Shown piece after piece: positions 25,745-35,591 of a stretch of 64,000 nt of DNA. Each line of letters begins with the position of its first letter. Position 1 is the stretch's first letter. A program made the position numbers and the translations under genes. This DNA is from Candidatus Gastranaerophilales bacterium (GTDB taxonomy: Bacteria > Cyanobacteriota > Vampirovibrionia > Gastranaerophilales > Gastranaerophilaceae), in contig CALUWF010000004.1 of assembly GCA_944324405.1 (NCBI GenBank), positions 27,654-91,653 of the forward strand, given 5' to 3'. The notes under the pieces are model-generated. The model worked only from the letters and a program-made list of their open reading frames with translations, did not search any database and was not told the origin of the DNA.

Positions 25745-28700
25745 ATGAAAATACAAAGCATAACAAATGCAACAATTAAAAGTAATTTAAAAAACACGAA
25801 AAAAACACCAAACCACTATTCTCAAATAACTCACTCCTCCCCGTATAACAACGAACTTGGCACATTACCCGCACATTACGGCTTAAGTTTTGGCGGCGCT
25901 TACGAAATAAATAACAGAAAAAAATTTATTAAATCCCAACAGGAATTCACTCCGGAATCGTATAAAACATGGAAAAAAATAAATGCCGTAGCTGATAAAT
26001 TTAATCATTCAATCATTACGCACGAGCACGTTTTTTACGCCATTTTAAGCGATATGTACAGATTTATAGAAAGTCTTGACAACGGTACAAAAAAATACGA
26101 AGACACCGCCTCTTATGTAACCCCGCAGGCATTTTCTACAATAATCGGAAGCTACGATACTTTTCAAAAAGAGGAAATAAGAAAAAAAATTAAACCCATA
26201 ATTAAAAAGTATATGGCAATAACCGCCAACAGTCTGCGCAATTCGGACATTCCCAAAAAAGGCTTTAGAGCGCCAAGACTTGCAGATTCTCTTATCGAAG
26301 ATATAAATACATCCTATGAAGCCGTAAAAAGGTTGATAGGCAGTAATTCTTTTGCTGACAATACTTTCCTTGCTGCGGTTTACAGCTGCGACAAAAAATC
26401 TTTTGAAAAAAGATTAAAAGAGTTTACATTTGAAATGCAGCGTGCGGTTATGGAAGATGATAAACCCGCAAAGCAGAAAAATCATTTGAAAATTTATGAT
26501 GAAAGAGCGGACAAACTTTGGAAAAATCTGGATCTTGGCAACGATATGTATATAACATATGAAGGAGATAATAAAGAATCCGTAGCCCACCTTTTATCAA
26601 GCTTTGTAAATTTAATTAAAAAGCCCGGGCAGAAATACAACAATTTAAACGCCGATAATACCGAAATTATAATATTTAACAACAGGCTAATTTTTGAACC
26701 GCTCAAAAAATATATTGAGATGGCAAAGAAAGACCCCTCTAAAACTTATATTTTTGTTTTCAACTTTGCAGATATACTAGTTCAAAATTCAATAGTAGAA
26801 GAAAGAGAAGCACTGTCGCTTACACAAGAAGAGGTCGAACTGCTGGCAAACAGAAACAACCCCAATATAAGATTTGTGCTTTTCTCAAACAAAGACGTTT
26901 ATTATGCAAACAGCACAGCTCCTAATTCAAGCTTGAAAAAAGTGCTTGAACAGTATGATACACTTTCTATCCCAATGATAAATGCACAGGGCGCAAAAGA
27001 AATTTTATCAAGCGACGAGGGTCTTGACTACATCAAGAATTTTATAAGCAAAACTTTTGACAAAGATGCAATTGACCTTGCCGTCAACATAACAAACGAA
27101 CGCGACGGATATTATCCCGAAAAAACCATTGAATACTTAAAGAAAGTTGCTTCTTATTATATTGATAAAGAAAACATAAGCATTGAAGATGTCACTGCAT
27201 ATGAAGAAGAAACAAACGACGTAAGACAAACAGACGAATCTCAAAACGAATTTCAAATTACCTTTAATACCAACAAAACCCTTGATGATATTATAGGAAG
27301 CCCGATGACAAAAGCGGAAGCGCAAAGCATAGTAAATCAGATTTTGATGGAGAAAAAAGGCTATATAAAAGGTTTTACAACGTTTCTTGATAACGGTTCA
27401 TCCTATGGCGGCGGCAGAAAACACACTGCTCAGTGCATAGCCGGAGAAGCGCAAATCCCTATGATTACGATTAACGCAAGAGATTTCGCCCTTAAAGACA
27501 TTGACGCCTTAAATGCAAATGCGAATTTTTCGGAATTAAAAATAAGAAAACTCATAAATACCGCAAAAACACAAGCCGAAGCAAATAAAAACAAAACTGT
27601 TATGATTTATATTGAAAACTTTGACAATTTCGGCTCTAATCCGCTTTTTGGCATTTCGTCAATATATGAACAAAAAGCTTTCTCTCAACTCTTATACGAA
27701 ATGGAAAATTTAAGAAAAAATAAAAACATAAATATGATAATAGTAGGTTCTACAAACTACCCGAATGCGCTTGATGAAAACATAATGAAGCCATATAAAT
27801 TCTTGAATAAAATTATCATCTATTCTCCGCAAGACAACAAGGACAGAGGCAACATTTTTGAATATTACATAAATAAAAATAATCTCAAAGTTGGCCGCAA
27901 TGAAGAAGAAAAAGCGCAAATAATCAAAAATATCTCTGAAACAACCGCAGGTTTCAGTGTTGTTGATTTAATTTATATTCTTGAAAAAGCGGATGAAATT
28001 TCCCGCGAAAGAGGCAAAGACGCAATTGACAAGTCAGACTTCACCGAAGCCTATCTTCAAACTACAACGGGCAGAGTGTCCTCAAGGCAAAACGCTCCGC
28101 ATGACAGAGAGGTTATAACCTCACATGAATGCGGGCATGCACTTATGATGCAAGTAATGTATGACATTGCCCAAAAAGAAAATAAACCCTGGCACCTGCC
28201 GGATAAAGTTAATTTTATAACCCTTGACCCACGCGGGGATTTTGGCGGGGCGGTATATTCAAAAGATGCCGAAAACGACGAATACAGTTTTGAAAAAATG
28301 TTCTCAACACTTGTTTTTGCCTTCGGCGGACATGCCAGCGAAAATAAATTTTACAATATGCAGGGAAGCTGGGGTATAACGCAGGATATGCAAATGGCAA
28401 CTCAAATTGCAAACCTTGCCGTTTTAAAAATGGGCCTTGGTGCGAAAACTGGCAGAATTTCTCTCGGGCAAAACGCCCTTGGTGACATTAATGTGTCTGA
28501 AAGGTTGAAAAACAGAATAGAAGAAGATGTTGAAACGATGCTTAAAAATGCGGAGCTTGCTTCGGATAAAATTGCCGATGCTTATGGTGATTTCATAGAA
28601 CTCTTTACCGACAAATACAAAAGCAAAGTCGGAAGCGGCGATTGCATTATAAGTTCGGAAGAATTCAACGCCATATTAAACGACTGGAAGGAAAAGCAAA

Positions 28701-28792
28701 CGCCCGAAAAACTTCAAGAGCTTGAAAATCTTGAAAAAGAAATACTTCTTATAATTGCAAAAACCAAAAAAGGTGAAATTGTAAAAGAATAG
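25745..28792 (+). CDS. Clp-like/FtsH-like chimera: M41 metalloprotease with degenerate AAA domains
   Basis: The product has 1015 residues and no membrane segments. Residues 45-53 carry the N-terminal motif LSFGG. Residues about 75-110 (NAVADKFNHSIITHEHVFYAILS) resemble a Clp N-domain repeat. Residues about 270-490 look like a ClpB D1-type AAA domain without a Walker A, ending in a lid-like YYPEKTIEYLKKVA. Residues about 530-760 align by eye with the FtsH AAA module, but Walker A is DNGSSYGGGRKH (549-560), Walker B reads YIEN (E624, N625), and the arginine-finger loop reads MKPYKF. The M41 protease site is intact: H794-E-C-G-H798 and D881 in GITQDMQMATQIA. The predicted result is a zinc protease with a non-hydrolysing scaffold. 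Substrate is unknown. Confidence 0.82.
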   Translation: MKIQSITNATIKSNLKNTKKTPNHYSQITHSSPYNNELGTLPAHYGLSFGGAYEINNRKKFIKSQQEFTPESYKTWKKINAVADKFNHSIITHEHVFYAILSDMYRFIESLDNGTKKYEDTASYVTPQAFSTIIGSYDTFQKEEIRKKIKPIIKKYMAITANSLRNSDIPKKGFRAPRLADSLIEDINTSYEAVKRLIGSNSFADNTFLAAVYSCDKKSFEKRLKEFTFEMQRAVMEDDKPAKQKNHLKIYDERADKLWKNLDLGNDMYITYEGDNKESVAHLLSSFVNLIKKPGQKYNNLNADNTEIIIFNNRLIFEPLKKYIEMAKKDPSKTYIFVFNFADILVQNSIVEEREALSLTQEEVELLANRNNPNIRFVLFSNKDVYYANSTAPNSSLKKVLEQYDTLSIPMINAQGAKEILSSDEGLDYIKNFISKTFDKDAIDLAVNITNERDGYYPEKTIEYLKKVASYYIDKENISIEDVTAYEEETNDVRQTDESQNEFQITFNTNKTLDDIIGSPMTKAEAQSIVNQILMEKKGYIKGFTTFLDNGSSYGGGRKHTAQCIAGEAQIPMITINARDFALKDIDALNANANFSELKIRKLINTAKTQAEANKNKTVMIYIENFDNFGSNPLFGISSIYEQKAFSQLLYEMENLRKNKNINMIIVGSTNYPNALDENIMKPYKFLNKIIIYSPQDNKDRGNIFEYYINKNNLKVGRNEEEKAQIIKNISETTAGFSVVDLIYILEKADEISRERGKDAIDKSDFTEAYLQTTTGRVSSRQNAPHDREVITSHECGHALMMQVMYDIAQKENKPWHLPDKVNFITLDPRGDFGGAVYSKDAENDEYSFEKMFSTLVFAFGGHASENKFYNMQGSWGITQDMQMATQIANLAVLKMGLGAKTGRISLGQNALGDINVSERLKNRIEEDVETMLKNAELASDKIADAYGDFIELFTDKYKSKVGSGDCIISSEEFNAILNDWKEKQTPEKLQELENLEKEILLIIAKTKKGEIVKE

Positions 28793-28831
28793 TTACCCGA
28801 TATAGGGATAAAATTTCTTTTAAAATTATTT

Positions 28832-28864
28832 AAAATCTCTTCTAAATAATTTAGGGGAGATTTT
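28832..28864 (+). promoter_or_regulatory. 15-bp hairpin that buries the ribosome site of the DJ-1-like gene
   Basis: 28832-28846 pairs with 28850-28864 (two G-U pairs, loop TAA). The GGGGAG ribosome site lies fully inside the 3' arm, and TTTT closes the stem. It could serve as the terminator of the protease gene, as a translational switch for the next gene, or both. Confidence 0.55.
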
Positions 28865-28867
28865 ATA

Positions 28868-29536
28868 ATGTCAGAAAAAATACTTTTTGTAACCACAAAT
28901 TTTTCAAAAATTAATCACGATATTATGACAGGCGTCTATATGGAAGAATTTGCCGAGCCTTATTTAATTTTTGAAGCCACAGGATATGATATAGCCGTTG
29001 CAAGCCCAAAAGGCGGCATAAGCCCGATTGATGAAAAAAGTCTGAGCTGTTCAAACCCGATGGAGTGGGATGAAGCAGCAAAACATTTAAAAAATACGGA
29101 AAAATTATCCGAAGTTGATATTGAAAATTATGACGTTTTATTTTTGCCCGGCGGTCACGGCCCTATGTTTGATTTAGCCACAGATGAAACACTGTGCGAA
29201 GTTGTGGAGTATTTTTGCGAACATGACAAAATTATTGCAGCACTCTGCCATGGACCTGCCGGTCTTTTAAGCGCAAAAAAACCTGACGGCAGACCTTTTG
29301 TAGAAGGTAAAACTCTGACTTCCTTTACAAATAAAGAAGAAGATATAGTTAAAATGAGCGAATTTATGCCATTTTCGCTTGAAGATACACTGATAAAACT
29401 CGGGGCCGATTTTATATCGGATAAGCCTTGGGCGGAGCATGTTGAAATTGACGGAAATCTTATAACGGGGCAAAACCAAAACTGCGCAGTATCCGTTGCA
29501 CAAGAAGTAATAAACCTTTTAAATAAAAACATATAG
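28868..29536 (+). CDS. DJ-1/PfpI family protein (Hsp31-like)
   Basis: Cytosolic type 1 glutamine amidotransferase-like fold. The nucleophile elbow is C127 in AALCHGPAGLL, preceded by LFLPGGHGPMFDL; E27 or E30 may supply the acid. The 222 residues and the early insertion with EWDEA match the Hsp31/HchA-like group, whose members act as glyoxalase III or chaperones. Its ribosome site lies in a hairpin (28832-28864), so translation may respond to temperature or to ribosome passage. It lies 75 bases after the M41 protease gene on the same strand. Confidence 0.85.
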   Translation: MSEKILFVTTNFSKINHDIMTGVYMEEFAEPYLIFEATGYDIAVASPKGGISPIDEKSLSCSNPMEWDEAAKHLKNTEKLSEVDIENYDVLFLPGGHGPMFDLATDETLCEVVEYFCEHDKIIAALCHGPAGLLSAKKPDGRPFVEGKTLTSFTNKEEDIVKMSEFMPFSLEDTLIKLGADFISDKPWAEHVEIDGNLITGQNQNCAVSVAQEVINLLNKNI

Positions 29537-29588
29537 CCCTGTGTACTAATTTACTCGAATTCAAGCGCTCACTATAATTTTAAAAAAA

Positions 29589-30941
29589 ATGAGGATTATA
29601 GTGCGCAGGTTTATAGTAATACTTTTAATTTGTCTTTTGCTGCCTTCATACGCCAAAGTTGATGAAGTGCTTGATTTAAACAAAAGATTGTCTTATGTTA
29701 ATCTGCCTTTTTTTGAACGCTTTGGCGATGAATGGCTTTGTTTTTATATACTTGAGGCAATAAAAAATAATCACGAGGCAAAAAGCGCGCTTTATAAAAG
29801 TGAACAATTCAGATACCAGGCAAGAATTTCTCTTGCCGCGCAATTCCCGTCGTTTAACGTTCAGACAAATTATCTGGGTATTAAAATTCCAATGCTTGAT
29901 GATAATTTTCCAATTAAACAAAACGGCTTCATTTTACCCTTTGAAGCAAATTACGAAGCGGATTTGCTTTTAAAAAATGCCGATAAAACAAAGTCAAAAA
30001 AGAGACTTTACCGCGCGTCGTTATATGATGAAAAAGCGATTTATATTATGCTCGCATCCGATGTTGCAACCTCATATATCAATCTTCTCGGGCTGGATAA
30101 AACAATTTTAATTTATCAAAAAATCATAAAAGATAAAGAAGAAATTTTGGCGCGCACAAGCGATAAATACAAATTTGGCATTATATCAAAAACCGAACTC
30201 AATGAAATTAAAAAAGATTTAAATGACAAAAAACAAGAGCTTGAAGAAACAAAAAAACAAAGAGATACTACGCTTAACAACCTTGCTCTTTTAGTCGGGA
30301 AAAGCGCTTTTTGTACAAATGACCTGCAACGCTCCGGCTTTGAAAATTTTGCGCCCGATATAAAAGTGGCAGATGCCATTCCCTCGCATGTTATTTTTGA
30401 GCGTCCCGACGTTGAAGCTGCTCTTCAGAGGCTCCTGAGTGCAAAAATTGACATAACGGTGGCTAAAAAAGAATTCTTCCCGAGTTTTAATATAACGGGA
30501 TTTTATGCCTTTAATACAATCGGCCCTGGAAATTTTTTCTCCTGGCGCTCAACATTTGCAGCCATTATAGCGGGGGCGACAACGGATATTTTTAAGGGCG
30601 GAGAAAAAATTGCAAATTTGAAGCTGAAACGGGCAAGGTACAAAGAACTTCTTGAAAATTATTTTCATACCGATTTGAAAGCGATAAAAGAAATCAGTGA
30701 TGCACTTTATAAAATAAATTACGATGAAAAAATTTTAAAAGAAGCGCAAGAAAAATATCTCGTACAAAAAGAGAATTACAGGCTTGAAAAATTAAGAAAC
30801 AAAGAAGGCGTAAGTGATGATGTTGCCCTTTTAAGAGAGAGTGCAGGAGTATCGGCCAATGAAACAAATTACCCTACTAAAAGGGTTCAGAAATTTATAG
30901 ATATAATTTCTCTTTATAAGTCCACGGGAGGAGCGCTTTGA
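29589..30941 (+). CDS. TolC-family outer-membrane efflux channel
   Basis: The 450-residue precursor has a signal peptide (RRFIVILLICLLLPSYA, cleavage after SYA). Two similar halves of long helices alternate with short strand regions (ARISLAAQFPSFNVQTNYLG in the first half and FFPSFNITGFYAF in the second), the layout of the TolC/OMF family. It is the first gene of a five-gene operon with a membrane fusion protein, a double ATPase and two permeases. The ATG at 29589 has no ribosome site; a GTG at 29601 is preceded by GAGG at 6 bases and leaves the signal peptide intact, so it may be the true start. Confidence 0.85.
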   Translation: MRIIVRRFIVILLICLLLPSYAKVDEVLDLNKRLSYVNLPFFERFGDEWLCFYILEAIKNNHEAKSALYKSEQFRYQARISLAAQFPSFNVQTNYLGIKIPMLDDNFPIKQNGFILPFEANYEADLLLKNADKTKSKKRLYRASLYDEKAIYIMLASDVATSYINLLGLDKTILIYQKIIKDKEEILARTSDKYKFGIISKTELNEIKKDLNDKKQELEETKKQRDTTLNNLALLVGKSAFCTNDLQRSGFENFAPDIKVADAIPSHVIFERPDVEAALQRLLSAKIDITVAKKEFFPSFNITGFYAFNTIGPGNFFSWRSTFAAIIAGATTDIFKGGEKIANLKLKRARYKELLENYFHTDLKAIKEISDALYKINYDEKILKEAQEKYLVQKENYRLEKLRNKEGVSDDVALLRESAGVSANETNYPTKRVQKFIDIISLYKSTGGAL

Positions 30942-31810
30942 AGCATAAAAAAATAATAATTTTAATAACAATCCCGCTTTTAATCCTGGCTTTGATTTTA
31001 TTGGTTAAAAAATTAAAAACAAAAAATCAAAATATTTTGAAACTTTACGGGAATATTGAAATCCGTCAGGTTGATTTAGGCTTTAGGGTGGAAGGAAGGG
31101 TTGTAAAACTTTTAAAAGAAGAAGGGGACGAAGTTAAAAAAGGAGAGCTTCTTGCACTTTTAGATGACATTTCCTACAAGGCAAAATATGAAAAATCCCT
31201 TGCCGATGTTGTTTTATACTCTGCCCAAAACGAAAACGCAAAAAGTATTTACAACAGAAATATAATGCTTTGTAAAAACGGCACCACTTCAAAACAAGAA
31301 TGCGACGAGATTTTAAAAAATAAAAAAGAGTCACTTGCAAGACTGATTTCAGGTAAAAAGCAAAGCGAAATTTATAAGGATGATTTTAATAATACAAAAA
31401 TTTATGCGCCGAACGACGGCATTATAACAACAAGAATAGTCGAGGAGGGCGCTATGGTTAACATTTCAAGCCCCGTTTATACTCTTTCTCTAAACAAACC
31501 CGTGTGGATAAGAGCTTACATAACGGAAAAAAATCTCGGCAATATTAAATACAACATGAAGGCTGTGGTTTTAACGGATACAACAGATCCCTCCACCGGC
31601 AAGAAAAGACAATACGAAGGAAGAGTCGGCTATATTTCGCCCGTTGCGGAATTTACCCCTAAAACCGTGCAGACAGAAGAGCTGAGAACTGATTTAGTAT
31701 ATGCAATAAGGGTTTACGTTGATAAAACGGATAAATACTTAAGACAAGGAATGCCCACAACCGTCTTAATCAATTTAGAACAAGGGGGCGAAAATGACAA
31801 ACGCCGTTGA
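30938..31810 (+). CDS. ybhG: HlyD/YbhG-type membrane fusion protein
   Basis: Periplasmic adaptor that joins the ABC transporter to the TolC-type channel. The N-terminal helix (residues 5-25) anchors it in the inner membrane. Two lipoyl half-motifs flank a coiled-coil hairpin: FRVEGRVVKLLKEEGDEVKKGELLALLD and IYAPNDGIITTRIVEEGAMV. At 290 residues it is of YbhG size. The start is TTG with a strong GGGAGGAG and overlaps the previous stop by 4 bases (TTGA). Confidence 0.87.
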   Translation: MKHKKIIILITIPLLILALILLVKKLKTKNQNILKLYGNIEIRQVDLGFRVEGRVVKLLKEEGDEVKKGELLALLDDISYKAKYEKSLADVVLYSAQNENAKSIYNRNIMLCKNGTTSKQECDEILKNKKESLARLISGKKQSEIYKDDFNNTKIYAPNDGIITTRIVEEGAMVNISSPVYTLSLNKPVWIRAYITEKNLGNIKYNMKAVVLTDTTDPSTGKKRQYEGRVGYISPVAEFTPKTVQTEELRTDLVYAIRVYVDKTDKYLRQGMPTTVLINLEQGGENDKRR

Positions 31811-33317
31811 GATTAAAAATTTAAGTTATACATACAATACAATAAATGCACTTGATGATATAACCCTAAAAATTAAAAAGAGCACAATTACCGGCATTAT
31901 TGGCGCTGACGGCTCCGGCAAAACCACTCTTTTAAGAAATATAACAGGGCTTCTTCTTCCTAAAGGAGGAAAAATCATAACTCTTGATTTAAATCCTTCA
32001 AAAAATAAAGAAAAACTAAACAAAGTTTTAGGGTATATGCCGCAGAAATTCGGGCTGTATGAAGAGTTAAGCGTAAGAGAAAATCTTGAACTTTACGCCA
32101 ATTTAAAAGAAATTCCAAAAAATGACAGAAAGGAAATGTTTGAAAAACTCTACAATTTTACAAAACTCAACCCCTTTAAAGACAGATTGGCAGGCAAACT
32201 CTCCGGCGGAATGAAACAAAAACTTGCACTCGGTTGTGCACTTTTGGGACAGCCCGATTTACTTGTGCTTGATGAACCATCTGTCGGAGTTGACCCGATT
32301 TCAAGAAAAGAACTGATGAAAATGGTGCATGAGCTATCAACAAATAAAATGACAACGGTATGGTCTACATCTTATATGGATGAAGCATACGGTTTTGACA
32401 TTTGTGTTGTATTAAACAAAGGCAAAATTATTTATTGCGGCACTCCTTATAACCTGAGCCAAACACAGAACGGCTTTGAAGACAAAGTAATAGAACTTAT
32501 GGGCGGATATAAAGAAAAACCCTCTTTAATTGCTAAGGATTTTGAACTTAGTGAAAACTACCCCGACTGTCCGGTTAAGGCACAAAATTTAGAAAAAAAA
32601 TACGGAGATTTTTACGCGGTAAAAAATAATACTTTTTGCATTAAAAAAGGCGAAATTTTCGGACTTTTGGGCCCGAACGGAGCGGGCAAATCAACCTCTT
32701 TTAAAATGTTGTGCGGACTTATAAAACCAAGCTCCGGAAATGCTTATATTATGGGGGAGGATATTGTAAAAAACCCTTCAAAAGCGCGCTCTCACATTGG
32801 TTATATGGCACAGAAATTTTCTCTTTACGGCGAGCTTGACGTTATGGGAAATCTTGTTTTTTTTGCAAGCATATACGGGCTTTCCGGCAGAAAAAAAGAG
32901 GAAGAAATTAAAAAAATGACGGAAGTTTTTGAACTTCAGCCCTATTTAAAACAAAATGCAAAAGAGCTTTCTTTGGGCTTTAAACAAAGACTTTCGCTTG
33001 CCTGTGCAATTATGCATCAACCCGCTGTCTTATTTTTGGATGAACCAACCTCGGGAGTTGATCCAATTGCAAGAAAAGAGTTCTGGTCACACATAAAAGG
33101 ACTTTCCGAAAAAGGTGTGACCGTTATGGTAACGACTCATTTTATGGATGAAGCGCATTACTGCAACAGAATAAGTCTTTTTTATGCAGGCGAAACAATA
33201 GCCATAGATACGCCGGAGGGGCTTATAAAAAAGGCTAATGCAAAAAATATGGAGGAAGCTTTTTCAAATTTAATCATGGAAACAAAAGAAAATGAGCATA
33301 CTTGGCGCGCTTATTAA
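31794..33317 (+). CDS. ybhF: Double ABC ATPase (YbhF-like)
   Basis: 507 residues with two complete ATPase domains in one chain. Domain 1 has Walker A GADGSGKTT, signature LSGGMKQKLAL and Walker B LLVLDEPSVGVD. Domain 2 has GPNGAGKST, LSLGFKQRLSL and LFLDEPTSGVD. The first Walker A has Asp in place of the usual Asn, as in YbhF relatives. It powers the two downstream permeases. It overlaps the fusion-protein gene by 17 bases and the next permease by 26. Confidence 0.93.
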   Translation: MTNAVEIKNLSYTYNTINALDDITLKIKKSTITGIIGADGSGKTTLLRNITGLLLPKGGKIITLDLNPSKNKEKLNKVLGYMPQKFGLYEELSVRENLELYANLKEIPKNDRKEMFEKLYNFTKLNPFKDRLAGKLSGGMKQKLALGCALLGQPDLLVLDEPSVGVDPISRKELMKMVHELSTNKMTTVWSTSYMDEAYGFDICVVLNKGKIIYCGTPYNLSQTQNGFEDKVIELMGGYKEKPSLIAKDFELSENYPDCPVKAQNLEKKYGDFYAVKNNTFCIKKGEIFGLLGPNGAGKSTSFKMLCGLIKPSSGNAYIMGEDIVKNPSKARSHIGYMAQKFSLYGELDVMGNLVFFASIYGLSGRKKEEEIKKMTEVFELQPYLKQNAKELSLGFKQRLSLACAIMHQPAVLFLDEPTSGVDPIARKEFWSHIKGLSEKGVTVMVTTHFMDEAHYCNRISLFYAGETIAIDTPEGLIKKANAKNMEEAFSNLIMETKENEHTWRAY

Positions 33318-34398
33318 AAAAGAATTTTTTCAGATTATAAGAGATCCTTCAAGCATTATGATAGCTTTTGTAATGCCTCTTATGCTGCTTGTAATTTATA
33401 TGTACGGAGTTAATCTTGATACTTCAAAAATTAAACTCGGCCTTAAATTTGAAGACAACAACCCCGAATTATCGGCACTGATGCATTCTTTTAATACAAG
33501 TAAATACGTGCGGGCAAGCGTTTATGATAACAGGGATGAAATGTATAAGGATTTAACAAAGGGGAAAATAAACGGCTTTGTTGTAATTCCGAATGATTTT
33601 ACAAAAAATATTTTAAATAAAAAAACCGCCGATGTGCAAATAGTAACTGACGGATCCGAGGTTAATCTATCTAATTACATCAAAAGCTACCCTGTAAGTA
33701 TCATAAGACAGTGGTTTAGCGAAAGTGCATATAAATATTTAGGCAAAAAACCGCTTATAGAAGCACAAATACGCTACCGCTACAACCAGGATATTAACAG
33801 CCACCATTTTATTTTGCCCGGCTCACTTGCAATTACCATGACCCTTATCGGAATGCTTCTGACAACTCTTGTTATTGCACGCGAGTGGGAAAGGGGCACT
33901 ATGGAAGCACTTTTGTCTACTCATGTGAGAAAAATCGACATAGTTTTAAGTAAATATATTCCATATTTTGTTTTGGGAATGATATCAATGGTATTTAACG
34001 TTTTTGTTTGTATTTTTATATTCAAAATCCCTTTTCGCGGGAATTTTTTTGTACTTCTTTTTGTATGTTCACTGTTTTTATTCTCGGCTCTCGGTATAGG
34101 GCTTTTTATATCTTCAAATTTTAAAGACCAGTTCCTTGCAAGCCAAAGTGCACTTTCTATAGGTTTTTTACCTTCCCTGCTTTTGAGCGGGCTTACATTC
34201 CCCATAAATTCCATGCCGCAGATTTTACAGGAACTTACGAAAATTATTCCGACAAGATATTTTGTAAGTTTTATTCAAAGCGAATTTCTGGCAGGCACAA
34301 TATGGCAGATTGTATTTATAAATTCGATTTTTCTTTTGATTTTGGGAATATTGAGCGCTTTTATCGTATATAAAAATTTAAAAACAAGAGTAGAATAA
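33292..34398 (+). CDS. ybhS: ABC-2 permease (YbhS-like)
   Basis: Inner-membrane exporter subunit of 368 residues. One N-terminal membrane helix follows the amphipathic KKEFFQIIRDPSS. A large periplasmic domain of about 140 residues comes next, then five C-terminal membrane segments with the ABC-2 motif REWERGTMEALLSTHV. It pairs with the following gene as a heterodimer. The start lies within the end of ybhF, so translation is coupled. Confidence 0.92.
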   Translation: MSILGALIKKEFFQIIRDPSSIMIAFVMPLMLLVIYMYGVNLDTSKIKLGLKFEDNNPELSALMHSFNTSKYVRASVYDNRDEMYKDLTKGKINGFVVIPNDFTKNILNKKTADVQIVTDGSEVNLSNYIKSYPVSIIRQWFSESAYKYLGKKPLIEAQIRYRYNQDINSHHFILPGSLAITMTLIGMLLTTLVIAREWERGTMEALLSTHVRKIDIVLSKYIPYFVLGMISMVFNVFVCIFIFKIPFRGNFFVLLFVCSLFLFSALGIGLFISSNFKDQFLASQSALSIGFLPSLLLSGLTFPINSMPQILQELTKIIPTRYFVSFIQSEFLAGTIWQIVFINSIFLLILGILSAFIVYKNLKTRVE

Positions 34399-35507
34399 TG
34401 TTAAAAAGGATTTTAGCTTTAATTAAAAAGGAATTTTTAATAATATGGCGTGACCCCAAAAGCCGTATGCTTATTGTCCTTCCTCCGATTTTACAACTTT
34501 TTATTTTTGCACATGCAATGACCATGGAGATAAGAAATATTGATGTGGCAATACTTGACAGGTGCAACAGTTATGAAAGCAGAGAGCTTATATCAAGATT
34601 TCAAAACTCAAGATGGTTTAGGAAATTTATTTACGTAAATAACGAAAATGAAATTACGGAAAATATAGCAGCGCAAAGAGTTCAGATGGCTCTTGAAATT
34701 AAAAACGATTTTTCAAAAAACATAAAAAGAGGAAAAACCGCAGATGTACAGGTTATAACAGATGGAAGACAAACTAACACCGCCGCTGTTGCAGCTTCTT
34801 ATGCAAACGAAATTATAGGCAATTATTCAAATGAACTTTACAAAAAACAAAAGGGCAAAAGAGCCGACATAAATATGCGCACAAGAAGCTTTTATAACCC
34901 TAATTTAGAATATTTATACTATACGCTGACCTCGCTTGTTGTACTTCTTGCAATGGTTATAACCCTGCTTTTAACTTCAATGTCCGTTGCACGGGAAAGA
35001 GAATTGGGAACATATGAAAATCTTGTCGTGTCCCCTTGCGGCACTTTTGAAATCCTTGCCGGCAAAACCATTGCACCAATGGGCATATCAATGTGCCTGT
35101 CTTTTATAATTGCGCTAATTGCGGTTTTTTATTTTAAAATGCCTTTTAGGGGCTCGATTTTTCTTTATTTAATAAGCACAATTACTGCTCTTTTATCCAT
35201 AACCGGTGTGGGACTTTTTGTTTCATCCCTTGCAAAAACTCAACAACAGGCAATTTTTGGAGCTTTTTTATTCCAAACTCCGGCCTCGCTTTTGAGCGGT
35301 TTTATCTCTCCTATTGAAGATATGCCCAAATTTTTTCAATATATTACCTATATTGACCCGCTAAGGTACTATCTTGCAATTGGTAAGGGAATATTTTTTA
35401 AAGATATGGGCTTTTTTGATGTTATGTCAAATGTAATTCCTCTGGCAATTATCGCGATTTTTACCCTTAGCGCGGCAGGATGGATATTCAATAAAAAGCT
35501 TGATTAA
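34398..35507 (+). CDS. ybhR: ABC-2 permease (YbhR-like)
   Basis: The second permease of the pair (369 residues) has the same plan: KKEFLIIWRDPKSRM, one membrane helix, a periplasmic domain, then five segments with VARERELGTYENLVVSP. TAATG links its start to the ybhS stop. With TolC, YbhG, YbhF and YbhS it completes a tripartite export system spanning both membranes. Related systems in E. coli export drugs and Na+/Li+; the substrate here is unknown. Confidence 0.92.
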   Translation: MLKRILALIKKEFLIIWRDPKSRMLIVLPPILQLFIFAHAMTMEIRNIDVAILDRCNSYESRELISRFQNSRWFRKFIYVNNENEITENIAAQRVQMALEIKNDFSKNIKRGKTADVQVITDGRQTNTAAVAASYANEIIGNYSNELYKKQKGKRADINMRTRSFYNPNLEYLYYTLTSLVVLLAMVITLLLTSMSVARERELGTYENLVVSPCGTFEILAGKTIAPMGISMCLSFIIALIAVFYFKMPFRGSIFLYLISTITALLSITGVGLFVSSLAKTQQQAIFGAFLFQTPASLLSGFISPIEDMPKFFQYITYIDPLRYYLAIGKGIFFKDMGFFDVMSNVIPLAIIAIFTLSAAGWIFNKKLD

Positions 35508-35536
35508 AAAAGGTAATAAAAGTGCAGCACCTTTTT
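35507..35536 (+). terminator. Terminator of the efflux operon
   Basis: AAAAAGGT (35507-35514) pairs with ACCTTTTT (35529-35536), and the stem ends in the T run. It overlaps the ybhR stop codon. The loop is long (14 bases), so strength is moderate. Confidence 0.55.
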
Positions 35537-35591
35537 AAGGCAGGCAAACAGCCGCCCATATTTTACAAACACTCAAAGGACAAAGCCCGAT

